The notes: generated by a model not told the origin, from the letters alone. A DNA stretch of 64,000 nucleotides from Linnemannia elongata (GCA_036320915.1 JAXBDG010000018.1:682001-746000), one strand, 5' to 3'. Positions 21,330-32,020 are shown, numbered from the stretch's first letter. Made by a program: numbers and translations.

Positions 21330-23185
21330 ATCTTATTCCGAGGGAGGTCAATGTCGAGTGTTATTGGACCGTTAACCGCGAAGAGCCTTTGTGACCACAC
21401 ATTGCTAATTTGTGGGATTGGCCTGTGTTTGTACCAAACTAGCTAGTGCCCGCGGCTTCGCTCGCGGAGGGAGGTGAAAAAAACTAAAAGGGGGGAGCAT
21501 TGGAGGTGTCCATTCGCCCGACACAATAGTTGGATAGCTGAAGGACTCTGTATTGCCACAATCTGTGTGGCTGGTACAACTTTGCATTGGGATGGCTATA
21601 AACAAATGTTACTTTATTTTCTCTGATTTCGATCCCTTTCAGGCACCACATACACGCTGTGTGCCCTGATCTTTGCTTTGACCTTTCTATGTCTGTGCTG
21701 CATGTCTTTGTTCTCTAGGCTTATATGAATAATAAGAGGGATTTTTTTTTTGGACTTTTCCTTCTTACCTTGGCTCTTATCTCTCTTCTCTCCTTTCCTC
21801 ACCCTGTTATTTCTTCGCCTTCTGTTCAGTTCCCCCTCGCCAAAGAAAAGCAAGCGAATACTCTTGGAGCGCAAGACGGAAAATACACTCGAGCTAAACA
21901 ACGGCTGATTAATTGATCAGTGGTTGTTGATAGTGCTGTTGTTTTCCTGTACAGTAGCAACGGAGACGACTTGTGGCCATTGGCGATTGTTTCCCCGACA
22001 CTTGGAGCATCTGATAAGGCGAGGAGAAAAGGAGAATGAAGAGGGAGAGGTGGCATTGGGCTTGGTGGTGGTGGTGATAGTGCGCTTGGTGGAAAGCGAG
22101 GCAGGAGAGGAGGAATAGCAGGGGTAGGCCGCGATGTGATAGTATCTTAAGCTATATGCTTTGCCTTCACCTTCACCACCTTGCTCCAACCGGTACTATT
22201 AAGTTCATCCGCCTGTGGGGAGGCTCTAGCCTCACTTGTACCACTACTATTAGCTTGGTCATCAAGAAAGACAGGTAGAGGAGAAAGGAATGGCAGTGGT
22301 GACAGAGATGGCATTGGATTTGTTGGCGGTAATATGCCTGGCAGAGGGAGAAGAGGATCTGACCGACTTAGCCGCAACCTTTTTGAGTTATTCGCCTTGG
22401 TTTGTTTGTACCCAGCAAAGTTCGCAAGAGGAGTGACATCGACATTGGCGGCGGCGGCGGGGAAGGTAGATCTAAGGGGGACACGGCGAGTGCGAGTGGG
22501 AGGCATGTTGGCAACAGGTATGAGGTATGATCGGAATGCTGCAGAGGAAGAAAAATATGAGAGAAGAGACAGGAAGTGTGAAATAAACAGCTGGGAAAAG
22601 GATAGTGACAAAGTAGGTTCCGGTCTTTATTGATCCCTATGAGAATATATAGGAGGCCGACGATGACGATTAGTGCCCTTAATGATAATGAAGAATAAGG
22701 AAAAGAGAATGGACAGAAACTACTATGCAACATGGGAAAGAAAGAGTAGGGAAGAGAAGAGAGAAAGGCGCCCTATTTTTATTTTTTTGATTTGATTGTT
22801 TGAAAAGGATGCTCTTCATCACTTCATGATCATAGGTGCTCCTTGTCATCATAGATGCTCTTCATCATATAGTCATTATTCATAGTCGTATGAACAACAA
22901 ACCATTAGTTGAGCCTACCACGACTTGTGGCTGTAAAATAACGGACACCACGGACGGGTAGGTTTTTTTGGAACGTCAAAGTTTAAATCCGAAAAAGGAA
23001 GAAACGGACAGGTAGGTAGTTACCGTGACTGCGAACTAACTCTAAATCGTAAATCAGGTGACCTGCAACGATTTTGTTATATTGGACGTCCATGGCTTTT
23101 CATGTCTTGAAAGGCCCGTCGAACTTCTACGTTGCTTTTCTGACACCCCGTTCTGGCACCCCTTTATGCTTTGATGTCGACGATC
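21330..23185. mobile_element. Inserted segment in unit 2, possibly a non-autonomous Helitron-like element
   Basis: The segment interrupts collinearity with units 1 and 3. Inside, read on the minus strand, is a GC hairpin (CCGCG, eight-base loop, CGCGG; 21467-21450). It is followed 11 bases later by CTAG and then T (21442-21438). Hairpin plus terminal CTRR next to T is the classical Helitron 3' end. The matching 5' TC end was not securely located; an A|TC lies near 23190. No Rep/helicase gene is present. It could equally be another repeat or a multi-step insertion. Confidence 0.4.
22147..22506 (-). CDS. Hypothetical small protein inside the unit-2 insertion
   Basis: A 119-codon frame starting MPPTRTRRVPL, with a Pro/Leu-rich middle (DPLLPLPGILPP) and no recognised domain. 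The minus strand upstream has a TATA-like TATATATT near 22645-22652 and a pyrimidine-rich leader, so transcription is plausible. Immediately downstream another minus-strand frame (to 21917) encodes SPRLIRCSKCRGNNRQW. This could be a continuation after a frameshift or a short intron, but I could not find a convincing splice. The CxxC pair looks like half of a zinc knuckle. It is probably an element-associated or captured gene; the function is unknown. Confidence 0.35.
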   Translation of the reverse strand: MPPTRTRRVPLRSTFPAAAANVDVTPLANFAGYKQTKANNSKRLRLSRSDPLLPLPGILPPTNPMPSLSPLPFLSPLPVFLDDQANSSGTSEARASPQADELNSTGWSKVVKVKAKHIA

Positions 23186-23189
23186 CCTC

Positions 23190-24780
23190 TGATTAATCAT
23201 TAGGTATGTCTGACTAACAACAGGTCCAACAAACAGAACGATAGGTCCCAGGCATAGATGATATCCATTTGCCGTGGACGTGACAGAAAGTAGGCCACCA
23301 TTGACCATGGCGCATTGTGTGAGAACATACATCCAACAAGAAACGAGAAGATGTCTATCGTCTACTGAGCAACATCGCCTTCTAAAGAAGACCTTGTCTG
23401 TGTCGCGTTCGATACTTTCGTCGATGATCAAATAGGTCTCAACGAGCTTGATCAGCAGCCAATGCTGTGCTTGAAAAGAAGACGTGTACGGTTCTATGGG
23501 CTATATATCTTGCGAGACGGTTACGAATACTTGAATAGGGCTAAACTGCCGCCACCGAACTACACACTTTACATCCTGACCCTCCTTCAAGGAGCCCATG
23601 CTGTAGGTTTCTTTGACGTTTGCGTTCTTTGTTTGTTCTCAATAAAGCAACACAAAAAATCAAATGCCGATTCTTGCTTTCGAACACAAAGAAAGGCAAG
23701 ATGGAGTGGCGTACATGCATGCATGGCTCACAACTCAAGCAAAAAAGCAGTGGGCAAAAAAGGCGAGTCAATAAGGTAAAATAGCCCCAAGCTTCACCTT
23801 TCTTTTCCCCTTTTTCGTTTCTCATGGCCCACTCCATGTCATCATCCCCTTCACCACCATCTGCGAACCCTCCGCCATCGTTCTCTCTCATTGTCTTTAG
23901 TTAATCACATTTCTCGATTCGACATCTGGCATCTTCTTCACATTGAGAATTCACCTTGCCTTTGTTCATTCACCACCTCATTGCTCTGTTACTTTTAGCA
24001 ATACAGAGACACCGTTCCTTCCTCGTACTCGCTTGTCGAGAACCTTAGACACAACCCACCAACCCCCCCCCCCCCAACAACAACAAATCAACAACAACAA
24101 ATCAACAACAACAACAACAATTACGAGGCTCGTGTCAACGTTGCAAGGGTATGTCTTTCTCAATAGGTCGTCAGGCGTGAGTCGATGTGTATGTGTGTCG
24201 AAGTATGAAGTAAGGGGAACAAGTCTTTTGCACAATGCTAATACACGATTTTAAACATAAGTAGATACTTTCTCCTCCTAGAAACAACCGAACCTACCAA
24301 AAGTCCCTATCGTTACGACTCACTCAAAAATCAATAAACCGCTGCTCCGCGCGTCTTAAGGTATGAAAGAGAGCGCATGAAAAAGTCACGGCCGGGAGTA
24401 GTCTCTTCTTTCTTGTCGACTTGGTGGTGCTAACCCCTTCCGCACTGGATATAAATATGATTTCTAGGACAAAACAACTCTTTTGTCTGCTACATGCCCA
24501 AAAAAATCATAACAAACGCCAAAGAAAAAAATCGACACAAAGTCCACAACTTGTAAGGGTGAGAGGACAAACACAGCAAAACAAAAAGAGCAATTGACAG
24601 CTGTTCTTTAGCTAAACACGGTTCAAACCGTTCACTTATCGAGATAGACCAACAACTCTCGCCAGCCAAATACAAGCCCAGCCCATCAGCAAAACAAAAA
24701 AAAGAGCCCTTTGTTACCTCTTTGGTAAGAGCGGCGAATGATACGCAACCGTCTCATACATATCTGGTCATGAAATACCG
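23190..24780. other. Spacer of unit 2 between the insertion and NLR 2
   Basis: Nucleotide-level counterpart of 12.9-14.5 kb. It carries a C-run followed by CAA-rich repeats (about 24064-24120) that unit 1 lacks. No supported gene apart from the weakly conserved frame noted for unit 1. Confidence 0.5.
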
Positions 24781-24787
24781 CCTTGTT

Positions 24788-24793
24788 TATAAA
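24788..24793 (+). promoter_or_regulatory. TATA box of NLR gene 2
   Basis: TATAAA about 207 bases upstream of the start and about 120 bases before the leader intron, in the same relative place as the AT element of copy 1. Confidence 0.45.
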
Positions 24794-24914
24794 CCTGCCC
24801 TAACGTTGCAATACTTCTGTCGACAGTTTCACATTCTCATAGCAGCCATTCCTCCTCTCACCTGTTCCTTTGCAACTTTACCAGCAGCAAAGTCATACTT
24901 CAAACCAACCCAAG

Positions 24915-24957
24915 GTAAAACGGAGGGAGAGTAATTATTATTGATTTATTTCTGCAG
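24915..24957 (+). other. Predicted 5' UTR intron of NLR gene 2
   Basis: GTAAAACGGA...CTGCAG, 43 bases, at the same site as in copy 1. The exon string before it (CCAACCCAAG against CCAACGCAAG) is conserved. Confidence 0.55.
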
Positions 24958-24994
24958 AGTGGGCCAGACAATTGACCCAGGTCATTCATACATA

Positions 24995-27900
24995 ATGTGT
25001 ATAGTTGTAACCATGCCATCTTCGTCACCCCAAGGCAATTCGCCTCTTTCTCCGCCCTCCTCGGTTTCCTCTAAGCACCCAGGAATGTCCATCGAAGGAA
25101 AGCACGTCGTTTCTCAGCTCGAACAGACTGCATCGCTTGGGCGTGTGTCGTCAAAGTCAGAAGGCGCTCCTGCTATCGCTCAAGGAACGGCAGCCATTCA
25201 GCTCGGGCCTACCAACTTGTTGAGCCGTCTTGGTCGTCGCACTGCAAGGGATGTTGCCACGGACGGTGTTCACGGATCAGGCGACGCCAGCGATGCCAGA
25301 TTGGTATCCTCGGGCCGTTCGTCAAAGTCTGGATTCAAACAACGTTTGTCACGACTCTTCAAGGGAGACTCCAAAAAGAAAGAGACTATTTCCATCTCGG
25401 CAGCCTCACCAGCTCCCATTGCGCTCGTTAAAACTGAGGTACGCATCCGGTCTGCCGTACCTGACCATAACGCCGTGCCTGTCTCATTGAACCTACACTC
25501 CCCAGCAAACCCTGTCGGAACGTCATCCACCATGCTCGATATTCCAGCTACCCAGGTGCGACCGAGCCCTGCTGAGGATTGCTCAGTCCGCATGGACATC
25601 TTCCCCAAGAACGTTGCCAAACCCACCTACAAGACCGACCTGCCTGTGCCGCATGCTCGCATTGACAGGACCCCACAACTTGTCTACTGCTGCAGTCTCC
25701 TTTCCAAAGCCCAACGATCACATTCATCAACCTTGGCAAGTGATGACTCGCTGGATCCGACCCTCGACGATGAGGAGAAGGGATGGGTGCAGCTCATGGA
25801 TCCCATCCTGCAGGACCAATATCGAGGACTCATCAAGCAGTTAGTCAAGGCGTTCGCTGAAAACCCACTCAAGGCATCTGAGGTGGTCACAGAGATAGTT
25901 CTTGTTGGTTCCGTTCTCGATCGTGACACCTACCACAGCCTGCTCTCCTGCTTCATCTCAAATTTTGAGCAGACAACAGCGCTGGATATCACCCTGCTCC
26001 AAGGTCTTGTACAACTGGTCGAGTGCGCCTCATCTGGATACCTCGTCGACGATGATCTGGTTAGGATCGCCACCTTTCTCTCCAAAGAGCTGTCAATCAC
26101 CCACATTGGCACAAGCGACCACGCTTTGCATCTGACACTTTCGCTCGCTCGAGTTCTTGATGTGATGGTGGCTGGTGAGGTCAAGGATCTGAACCGTGAG
26201 CGAGGCCATCAGCCGATGCTGCAGCTCCTGGACGACTTGAAGGACAGCGAAAATATCGTTCAGAGATATGAGGCAACCTACGCCTACCAGGCGCTCCAGT
26301 ATGCACCTGACGACGAGACTCCGCTCCAGGTGCTGTGGAGATATGCAAAGGCTACAGCGGCAGGTGCAGGCGCAGTATCGAGTGTTTTCAAGTTGGATCC
26401 AGAGGGGCTCCTCAAAGGCATCGAGAGTCTTCAAGAGATCGGTGCAGGAGTCATAGGAGCAGTCAGCACTGGAATTGAGGTAGTCGAGACACTCCGTGTT
26501 GGTGCTAATGAGGCCATCCGCGCATCAGAGAGCAAGTTCGACTTTATGAAGAAGCGCTCGTGGTATCTCGCTCTTCAAGGAACGGCTTTCTATATTCGAC
26601 AGGGGCGCCTTTCGGACTTCAACCTAGTCGTCAGCCAGGCAGCTTGCCGCTACAACGCCAACTTTCAGTGGGGAATCTGTCGCCAGCTCGGAGAGATTGC
26701 AGTCGACCCACTCTGGGATGTTCCGGTCCGCCAGCAAGCCGTCAATTTTCTAGGCGAGTTGTTCAGGAGTGGTGCCGACTGGAAGCCACATGTCGATGTC
26801 AAGCGATGGATCCTCACCATCCTCGTACGGATATCGGAGCTGTCGGATGTCTCTATCAAAGGCCCTGCTCTTGCGTTGTTGACGAATTTGAAGAAAGGTG
26901 ACGTGGCCGAGTTTTCTGGCTCCTACTCACTGAGCAGACGCCTCCCTCTACCGTCAACCTCTCCGCTTCTTGCTAAGGTCCAGGAGATCCCAAGACTCGA
27001 CTACGACCTGCACGTCTTGAGGTTGATGAGGATTGCCGATTACAAACAGGCGGTCTACATCGACCCTATGGCCAAACTCAGCCTCCAAGATGCGGACGAC
27101 ACTCTGTTCCCTCTCATGAATAAGGTCAGAGACTTTATTGCCAGCGACTGCCAGGTCATGCTGATCTTGGGCGATTCGGGAGCAGGCAAGTCGACTTTTA
27201 ATCGACACCTGGAATACGAGCTCTGGCAGGAGTACAAAGCAGGAGGACGTATCCCACTATTCATCAACTTGCCATCCCTCGAGCGACCTGAGAGGGATTT
27301 GGTTGCGGAGCAATTGAGAACCCACAACTTTTCGGAGGACAAGATCCGTGAGCTGAAGCTGCACCGGCAGTTCACATTGATCTGTGACGGATACGACGAG
27401 AGCCAGCTTAAGGCAAATCTGCATACCACCAACTCCTTTAACCAGTATGGGCAGTGGGACGTCAAGATGATTATTACCTGTCGCACGCAGTATCTCGGAC
27501 CGGATTATCGGAGTCGTTTCGAGCCCAAGGCGGTTGACAAGAATGCCCGTATCGCCAACGATCTCTTCCAGCAAGCTGTTATCGCCCCGTTCACTAGGGA
27601 GCAGATCGAGGACTATGTGGAGCGATATGTTCCTCTCGAGACGCGCACGTGGGTCAAGAAGGACTACATGGACAAGTTGGAGGCTATCCCCAATCTGATG
27701 GATCTGGTGAGGAATCCGTTCCTTCTTACTCTGTCACTTGAGGCCCTTCCTACTGTTGTGCAAGGGAAAACCGACCTCTCAAGGCTTCGAATTACCCGCG
27801 CAGAGCTGTATGACACTTTTGTGACGCATTGGATGGCTGTCAACAAGCGTCGTCTGTTGGATCAAACCTTAAGCGAGAGCAGTCAGATGGCGCTTGACAT

Positions 27901-30544
27901 GCTCTGCGACGATGGGTTCGAACGCAACGGCATCCTGTACCAGATGGATATGGCAGCGTCCATCTTTCAAGAGCAGGATGGCAGACCTGTCGTTAACTAC
28001 TCTCCTATAAAAGACAGAAACACATGGAAGGATCAGTTCTTCGGCCGTGATCCTGAGAGGGCGCTCCTTCGAGATTCCAGTCTGCTGAGTCGTGCCGGCA
28101 ACCAATACCGCTTTGTCCATCGCTCCATTCTGGAGTATTTTTTCGCCTGCACCATCTCTGGACCCATCAAGGAGCATGATGAATTTGATCCGCCTGTCCA
28201 TTCCGAAACCTCCGCCACCTCGCCCACCGTTAGCGCCCACAAGCTGTCTCAGAGGAACCTTGTCGCTGAACCCTCGATCATCCAGTTTCTGGCCGAACGC
28301 GTGCAGCTGGACTCTGGATTCAAGGACGAGCTCCTCGCCATCATTGAGCTATCCAAGACCGATGACCAAGCGGCTCAAGCCGCTGCGAATGCCATCACGA
28401 TCTTGGTCAAGGCAGGAGTACAATTTAATGGAGCCAATCTCCGGGGTATCCGAGCTCCTAGATCGGACATATCTGGCGGCCAGTTCGACTCGGCGCAACT
28501 GCAGGAGGCTGACTTGACAGGTGCTAACCTTACCAAGAGCTGGATTCGTCAGGCGGATTTCACCAAGGCGCAGATGGAAGGAGTACAGTTCGGGGAGATG
28601 CCGTACTTGAAGGAGAACACATGGGTAGTCTCGTGTGCGTATTCGCCTGACGGAACATCGCTCGCTGTAGGTTTAGGAGACGGCCGCATCAACATTTACG
28701 ACCCCTCCACATGGACAACGACTCGCACTTTTGAAGGTCATCAGGGGTGGGTTAACAGCATCACCTATTCGCCTACCAGTCGTCAACTTCTCTCAGGAGC
28801 TGACGACAAGACAGTACGATTGTGGGACTGCGAGAGTGGGTCGTGCGTTTTTGTTCTGGAAGGACATACCGACTACGTGTCGACTGTGGCGTTTTCACCC
28901 TCTGGCAAGCAGGTCGCTTCGACCGGAAAGGACAAGACTGTAAGGCTGTGGGATTTTCAGACAGGCGCCAATCAATTCATCTTGACCGGTCATACTGAAT
29001 GGATTCGTAGCATTTCCTACTCACCCGATGGATGTACAATTGTGTCTGTTGGTGACGATGGGATGATCCGGTTCTTTGACACACAGACTGGACAGTCAGG
29101 AGAAGTCTGGGAGAGTCAAAGTGAGGATATGAAGAGAGTCGCATACTCTCCTGGAGGCCTAGAGATTGCCATAGGACATGGTAATGGGGAGATGCTGCTA
29201 TACAACACAACTACCGGCAAGCCAACGAGGAATTGGAAGGCTCATGGCAACGATGTTGCATTTGTAACGTTTTCGCCGAACGGCCAATGGATCGCCACAT
29301 GCGGTTATGACGGCACGGTGAAGGTTTGGAGTGCAGCCACGGGATCGGTCCTTTCTGTTTTTACCGGCCATGGCTCCATTGTCTTCCAAGTAGCCTTTTC
29401 GCCAAACGGACCCCACCTTGCCTCATGTAGTTTTGACTGCACCATCCGACTGTGGGACGTGAGTTCACTGGGGATAGACATGGACGTGGAAGGCGGATCT
29501 GAGCCACTGACGAGTGTCATTTTTTCTCCAAACGGTCGAGTTCTCTTCTGTGGCACCAACTCGGGAGCTGTGCGGCAGTATGATGCAGTATCTGGAGAGG
29601 CTGGTTTAACTATTGCTTGCAGAGACAACCCTGTCAAGTGCCTAGCGGTCTCCCCGGATGGTCATCGAATCGCGTCAGTTGGAATAGACGACAAACTCGT
29701 CACAGTGTGGAACATTGGAGCAGATCAAGCCGACTTTGTCCTGGACGGTCACACACAACAGGTGAACACCATGGCCTTTTCAGCCAACAGCCGCTGGATC
29801 GCCACGGGCAGCAACGACAAGACAGTGCGACTTTGGGACGCTCGCTCAGGGATACTGGACCGTGTGCTTGAAGGCCATACCTCGAGAGTTGATTATTTGG
29901 TATTCTCGCAGAACAGCCATCGAATCGTGTCAGGAAGTTGGGATGGAACCATTCGAGCATGGGATTTGGACAGTCGCGAATGTAGAGTTGTTGTGGATGC
30001 TGGTGGCAATATAGGGCTTTGGACTTTGTCGACTTCACCTGATAGCTTGAAGGGAGCTTGCAAAACCTTTGTGAGCCAGGATTTCCAGGTTTGGGACGTG
30101 GAGAGAGGGCAACTTCAACAAACGCTAGAGCACAACGACGAGGTACAACACTTTACATTCTCATCCTGTGGCCAATGGGTAGGCGTAAGCTTGCCTGGCT
30201 CGGTCTGGTTTTGGAATTTTGCATCGGACAAGATAGCAGAAGGGGGAGAAGGCCGAGGAGAATGGAAGTGTTCGGTGCGTATCCGAGATATCTTTGGAGA
30301 GGTCAACAACATCGCTTGGAAACCTGACGCGCTGGAGTTTAGCATCGGATGCGTGAATGGCCCTCTTCAAGTGTGGAAGCTGGTGGAGACCTCGTCGTCG
30401 TCGGATGCATGGTCGGCCGAATTGATTTGGAGCACTGGAAATCTTGTTCTAGCTGCCTCGGATGCCGTTTTTGCCGATGCTGTTGGTCTCTCCTCAGCTA
30501 ACCAGCAGTTGCTCACCCAGCGTTGCAAGGGTGCTGTCGCTTAA
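24995..30544 (+). CDS. NACHT-pentapeptide-WD40 protein, NLR-like (copy 2)
   Basis: Single exon, 1,849 residues from ATG 24995, the same length as copy 1. A second in-frame ATG lies at 25013. The domain order is identical: basic SGFKQRLSRLFKGD motif, ARM-like helical region with a Gly/Ala-rich segment, NACHT with Walker A GDSGAGKS at 726-733 and LICDGYDE Walker B, RFVHRSILEYFFAC, pentapeptide-like repeats, and about 14 WD40 blades. Most of the protein is highly similar to copy 1. Differences concentrate in about 80 residues after the NACHT core (949-1029) and at fixed positions of the WD blades just after each GH dipeptide. No stop or frameshift was seen, so both paralogues appear functional. 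The likely role is that of an intracellular recognition receptor, by family analogy. Confidence 0.92.
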   Translation: MCIVVTMPSSSPQGNSPLSPPSSVSSKHPGMSIEGKHVVSQLEQTASLGRVSSKSEGAPAIAQGTAAIQLGPTNLLSRLGRRTARDVATDGVHGSGDASDARLVSSGRSSKSGFKQRLSRLFKGDSKKKETISISAASPAPIALVKTEVRIRSAVPDHNAVPVSLNLHSPANPVGTSSTMLDIPATQVRPSPAEDCSVRMDIFPKNVAKPTYKTDLPVPHARIDRTPQLVYCCSLLSKAQRSHSSTLASDDSLDPTLDDEEKGWVQLMDPILQDQYRGLIKQLVKAFAENPLKASEVVTEIVLVGSVLDRDTYHSLLSCFISNFEQTTALDITLLQGLVQLVECASSGYLVDDDLVRIATFLSKELSITHIGTSDHALHLTLSLARVLDVMVAGEVKDLNRERGHQPMLQLLDDLKDSENIVQRYEATYAYQALQYAPDDETPLQVLWRYAKATAAGAGAVSSVFKLDPEGLLKGIESLQEIGAGVIGAVSTGIEVVETLRVGANEAIRASESKFDFMKKRSWYLALQGTAFYIRQGRLSDFNLVVSQAACRYNANFQWGICRQLGEIAVDPLWDVPVRQQAVNFLGELFRSGADWKPHVDVKRWILTILVRISELSDVSIKGPALALLTNLKKGDVAEFSGSYSLSRRLPLPSTSPLLAKVQEIPRLDYDLHVLRLMRIADYKQAVYIDPMAKLSLQDADDTLFPLMNKVRDFIASDCQVMLILGDSGAGKSTFNRHLEYELWQEYKAGGRIPLFINLPSLERPERDLVAEQLRTHNFSEDKIRELKLHRQFTLICDGYDESQLKANLHTTNSFNQYGQWDVKMIITCRTQYLGPDYRSRFEPKAVDKNARIANDLFQQAVIAPFTREQIEDYVERYVPLETRTWVKKDYMDKLEAIPNLMDLVRNPFLLTLSLEALPTVVQGKTDLSRLRITRAELYDTFVTHWMAVNKRRLLDQTLSESSQMALDMLCDDGFERNGILYQMDMAASIFQEQDGRPVVNYSPIKDRNTWKDQFFGRDPERALLRDSSLLSRAGNQYRFVHRSILEYFFACTISGPIKEHDEFDPPVHSETSATSPTVSAHKLSQRNLVAEPSIIQFLAERVQLDSGFKDELLAIIELSKTDDQAAQAAANAITILVKAGVQFNGANLRGIRAPRSDISGGQFDSAQLQEADLTGANLTKSWIRQADFTKAQMEGVQFGEMPYLKENTWVVSCAYSPDGTSLAVGLGDGRINIYDPSTWTTTRTFEGHQGWVNSITYSPTSRQLLSGADDKTVRLWDCESGSCVFVLEGHTDYVSTVAFSPSGKQVASTGKDKTVRLWDFQTGANQFILTGHTEWIRSISYSPDGCTIVSVGDDGMIRFFDTQTGQSGEVWESQSEDMKRVAYSPGGLEIAIGHGNGEMLLYNTTTGKPTRNWKAHGNDVAFVTFSPNGQWIATCGYDGTVKVWSAATGSVLSVFTGHGSIVFQVAFSPNGPHLASCSFDCTIRLWDVSSLGIDMDVEGGSEPLTSVIFSPNGRVLFCGTNSGAVRQYDAVSGEAGLTIACRDNPVKCLAVSPDGHRIASVGIDDKLVTVWNIGADQADFVLDGHTQQVNTMAFSANSRWIATGSNDKTVRLWDARSGILDRVLEGHTSRVDYLVFSQNSHRIVSGSWDGTIRAWDLDSRECRVVVDAGGNIGLWTLSTSPDSLKGACKTFVSQDFQVWDVERGQLQQTLEHNDEVQHFTFSSCGQWVGVSLPGSVWFWNFASDKIAEGGEGRGEWKCSVRIRDIFGEVNNIAWKPDALEFSIGCVNGPLQVWKLVETSSSSDAWSAELIWSTGNLVLAASDAVFADAVGLSSANQQLLTQRCKGAVA

Positions 30545-30649
30545 AGAGCACAGTCCATAGCATAGTGTTTTCATACATAACGACATTAAGCATTTTCGCT
30601 AGTAGGCCCTTGATTGTTACTGAAGAATGGCGCGTCATTAATACCAAAT

Positions 30650-31930
30650 CTTATTTTTGCTCATTGAACGCTGTGCACGTTTTTTTATTCACTGTGGTGC
30701 TAATGGCGTTGCTGATAGGGATGCTGAGATACGTTTTAGTGCTAGGAGTAAAATTAGGCAGCAAACTACTTTGAAACAACATAAGAGTTCCACGTCCTCC
30801 CCCTCTCAAAACCCGTTCACCACATCGCGATAATCCTGATAAGTCTCGTATAACTCCTCCCGAGTATATATCATAAGCAGACTTATCTGAACTATAGCCT
30901 CCCTCAATGGCGACAGTCTTGTTCTTGTTCAGTTTGAAGTCGTGGAACATTGTCGGTGTGTGGGTATAGATTTGAGATTTGACTTCGTGAGACAAACTAG
31001 CAATGACTTTGACGACGACATCATGCTGCGGTCTGGCGAGTAGAATTTGTCCGTCAAGGAGCTCCTGGTACTGTAATTCAAACTTCTTGTGCCCCTCGGG
31101 TAAGCTAATCTAAAGTAACAATCCATGAGCATGGGTCTGATATTTGACAGGTATGTCTGACTTAACAGTACCACGACAGCAGTCTTCCACTGCAAGCGCC
31201 AGGTCCGATGGTTCCCTTGTATCCTGCAATGTCCTCGTGCTGGAACTGTCCCTCGAGTATGAATGTCTCAGTTCCGAAGCCGCAGTGAGGGTGGTCGGGG
31301 AAGTGGCAGCCCTTATCGACAGGAAACTCGTCGAGCATGAGAAAGAGATCGTCGTAACGGAGTTCGGACTCACCCGGGTTGTTCTCTCGAGACGAAGGCC
31401 TATGTGATGAAGCGGGAGACAGGGGTTGATGCAACAGTCATTTTGCTTTGTTATCTTTTTTATCGACTAAAGAGGAGTAGTTGTGTGAATAAATGTAATG
31501 AAAAGGACAGATTCTGTAGTTGAGTGAAATATGAATATTTTTTTTGTGAGATAAAGAAGCGACTTGTGCTGAAGACTGTTCGCTTTATACTCCCCTCTTC
31601 CTCTCCGTTCGCTTTCGATCAATTGATCAAATGGCCAATAAGAAGAGACTAAGCTTTGACAAGCGGGTGGCTTATAAATCTTTGTCTGATTAAAAAGAGC
31701 AGGCCCAACACAATGACAGGAAGGTAGGTCTCATACGAATGATATGTGAGTATCTTGGACAATCACTGTTCAACCCAATGCAGATCAGCATTAACCATAG
31801 CGCATCATGTGGGAAAATGGAGGTCCCAAAAGAAACGAGAAGGTTCTCTTCATCTTCTTGTAGAAATGGTGAAGAATATCACATCACACCTCTCTCGCAT
31901 CGCGTTCGAAAATATTCATTAATGGTCAAC
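30650..31930. repeat. Segmental duplication unit 3 (truncated): broken pirin and part of the spacer
   Basis: Follows NLR 2 directly. It contains a pirin relic, the conserved promoter area (GATCAATTGATC, GCGGGTGGCTTA) and spacer landmarks up to CATCGCGTTCGAAAATATTC at about 31903-31922. Similarity then stops and the methyltransferase gene follows. No third NLR is present. Confidence 0.8.
30790..31437 (-). pseudogene. Degraded pirin copy in unit 3
   Basis: Minus-strand blocks match intact pirin. One is LDEFPVDKGCHFPDHPHCGF near 31290-31360, in which the Arg after the second metal His has become Cys. Another is a block equivalent to EGQFQHEDIAGYKGTIGPG near 31200-31260. Sequence around 30930-31080 matches TPTMxxDFK and the ELLDxQI region. 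The frames are shifted relative to one another, the N-terminal RRSIGRPEL region is deleted, and the C-terminal cupin end is lost. A TATA box remains near 31583. It is a clear relic, not expressible as pirin. Confidence 0.8.
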
Positions 31931-32020
31931 ATTCCTACAGCATCAGAACTTTTATCGCTTCACTCTTGGCATTTTTTTTTATTCTGTATACTTTTGAGTC
32001 CTATAAGGTTGAAAAGAATT

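Larger units (their letters stand above)
20400..30545. repeat. Segmental duplication unit 2: broken pirin, insertion, spacer, NLR 2
   Basis: Collinear with unit 1 (11.8-20.2 kb) except for a decayed pirin and about 1.85 kb of extra DNA between the pirin promoter and the spacer. The breakpoints are approximately 21330 (after the shared GGTGGCTTAGAA string) and 23185 (before the shared CTGATTAA string). Confidence 0.8.
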
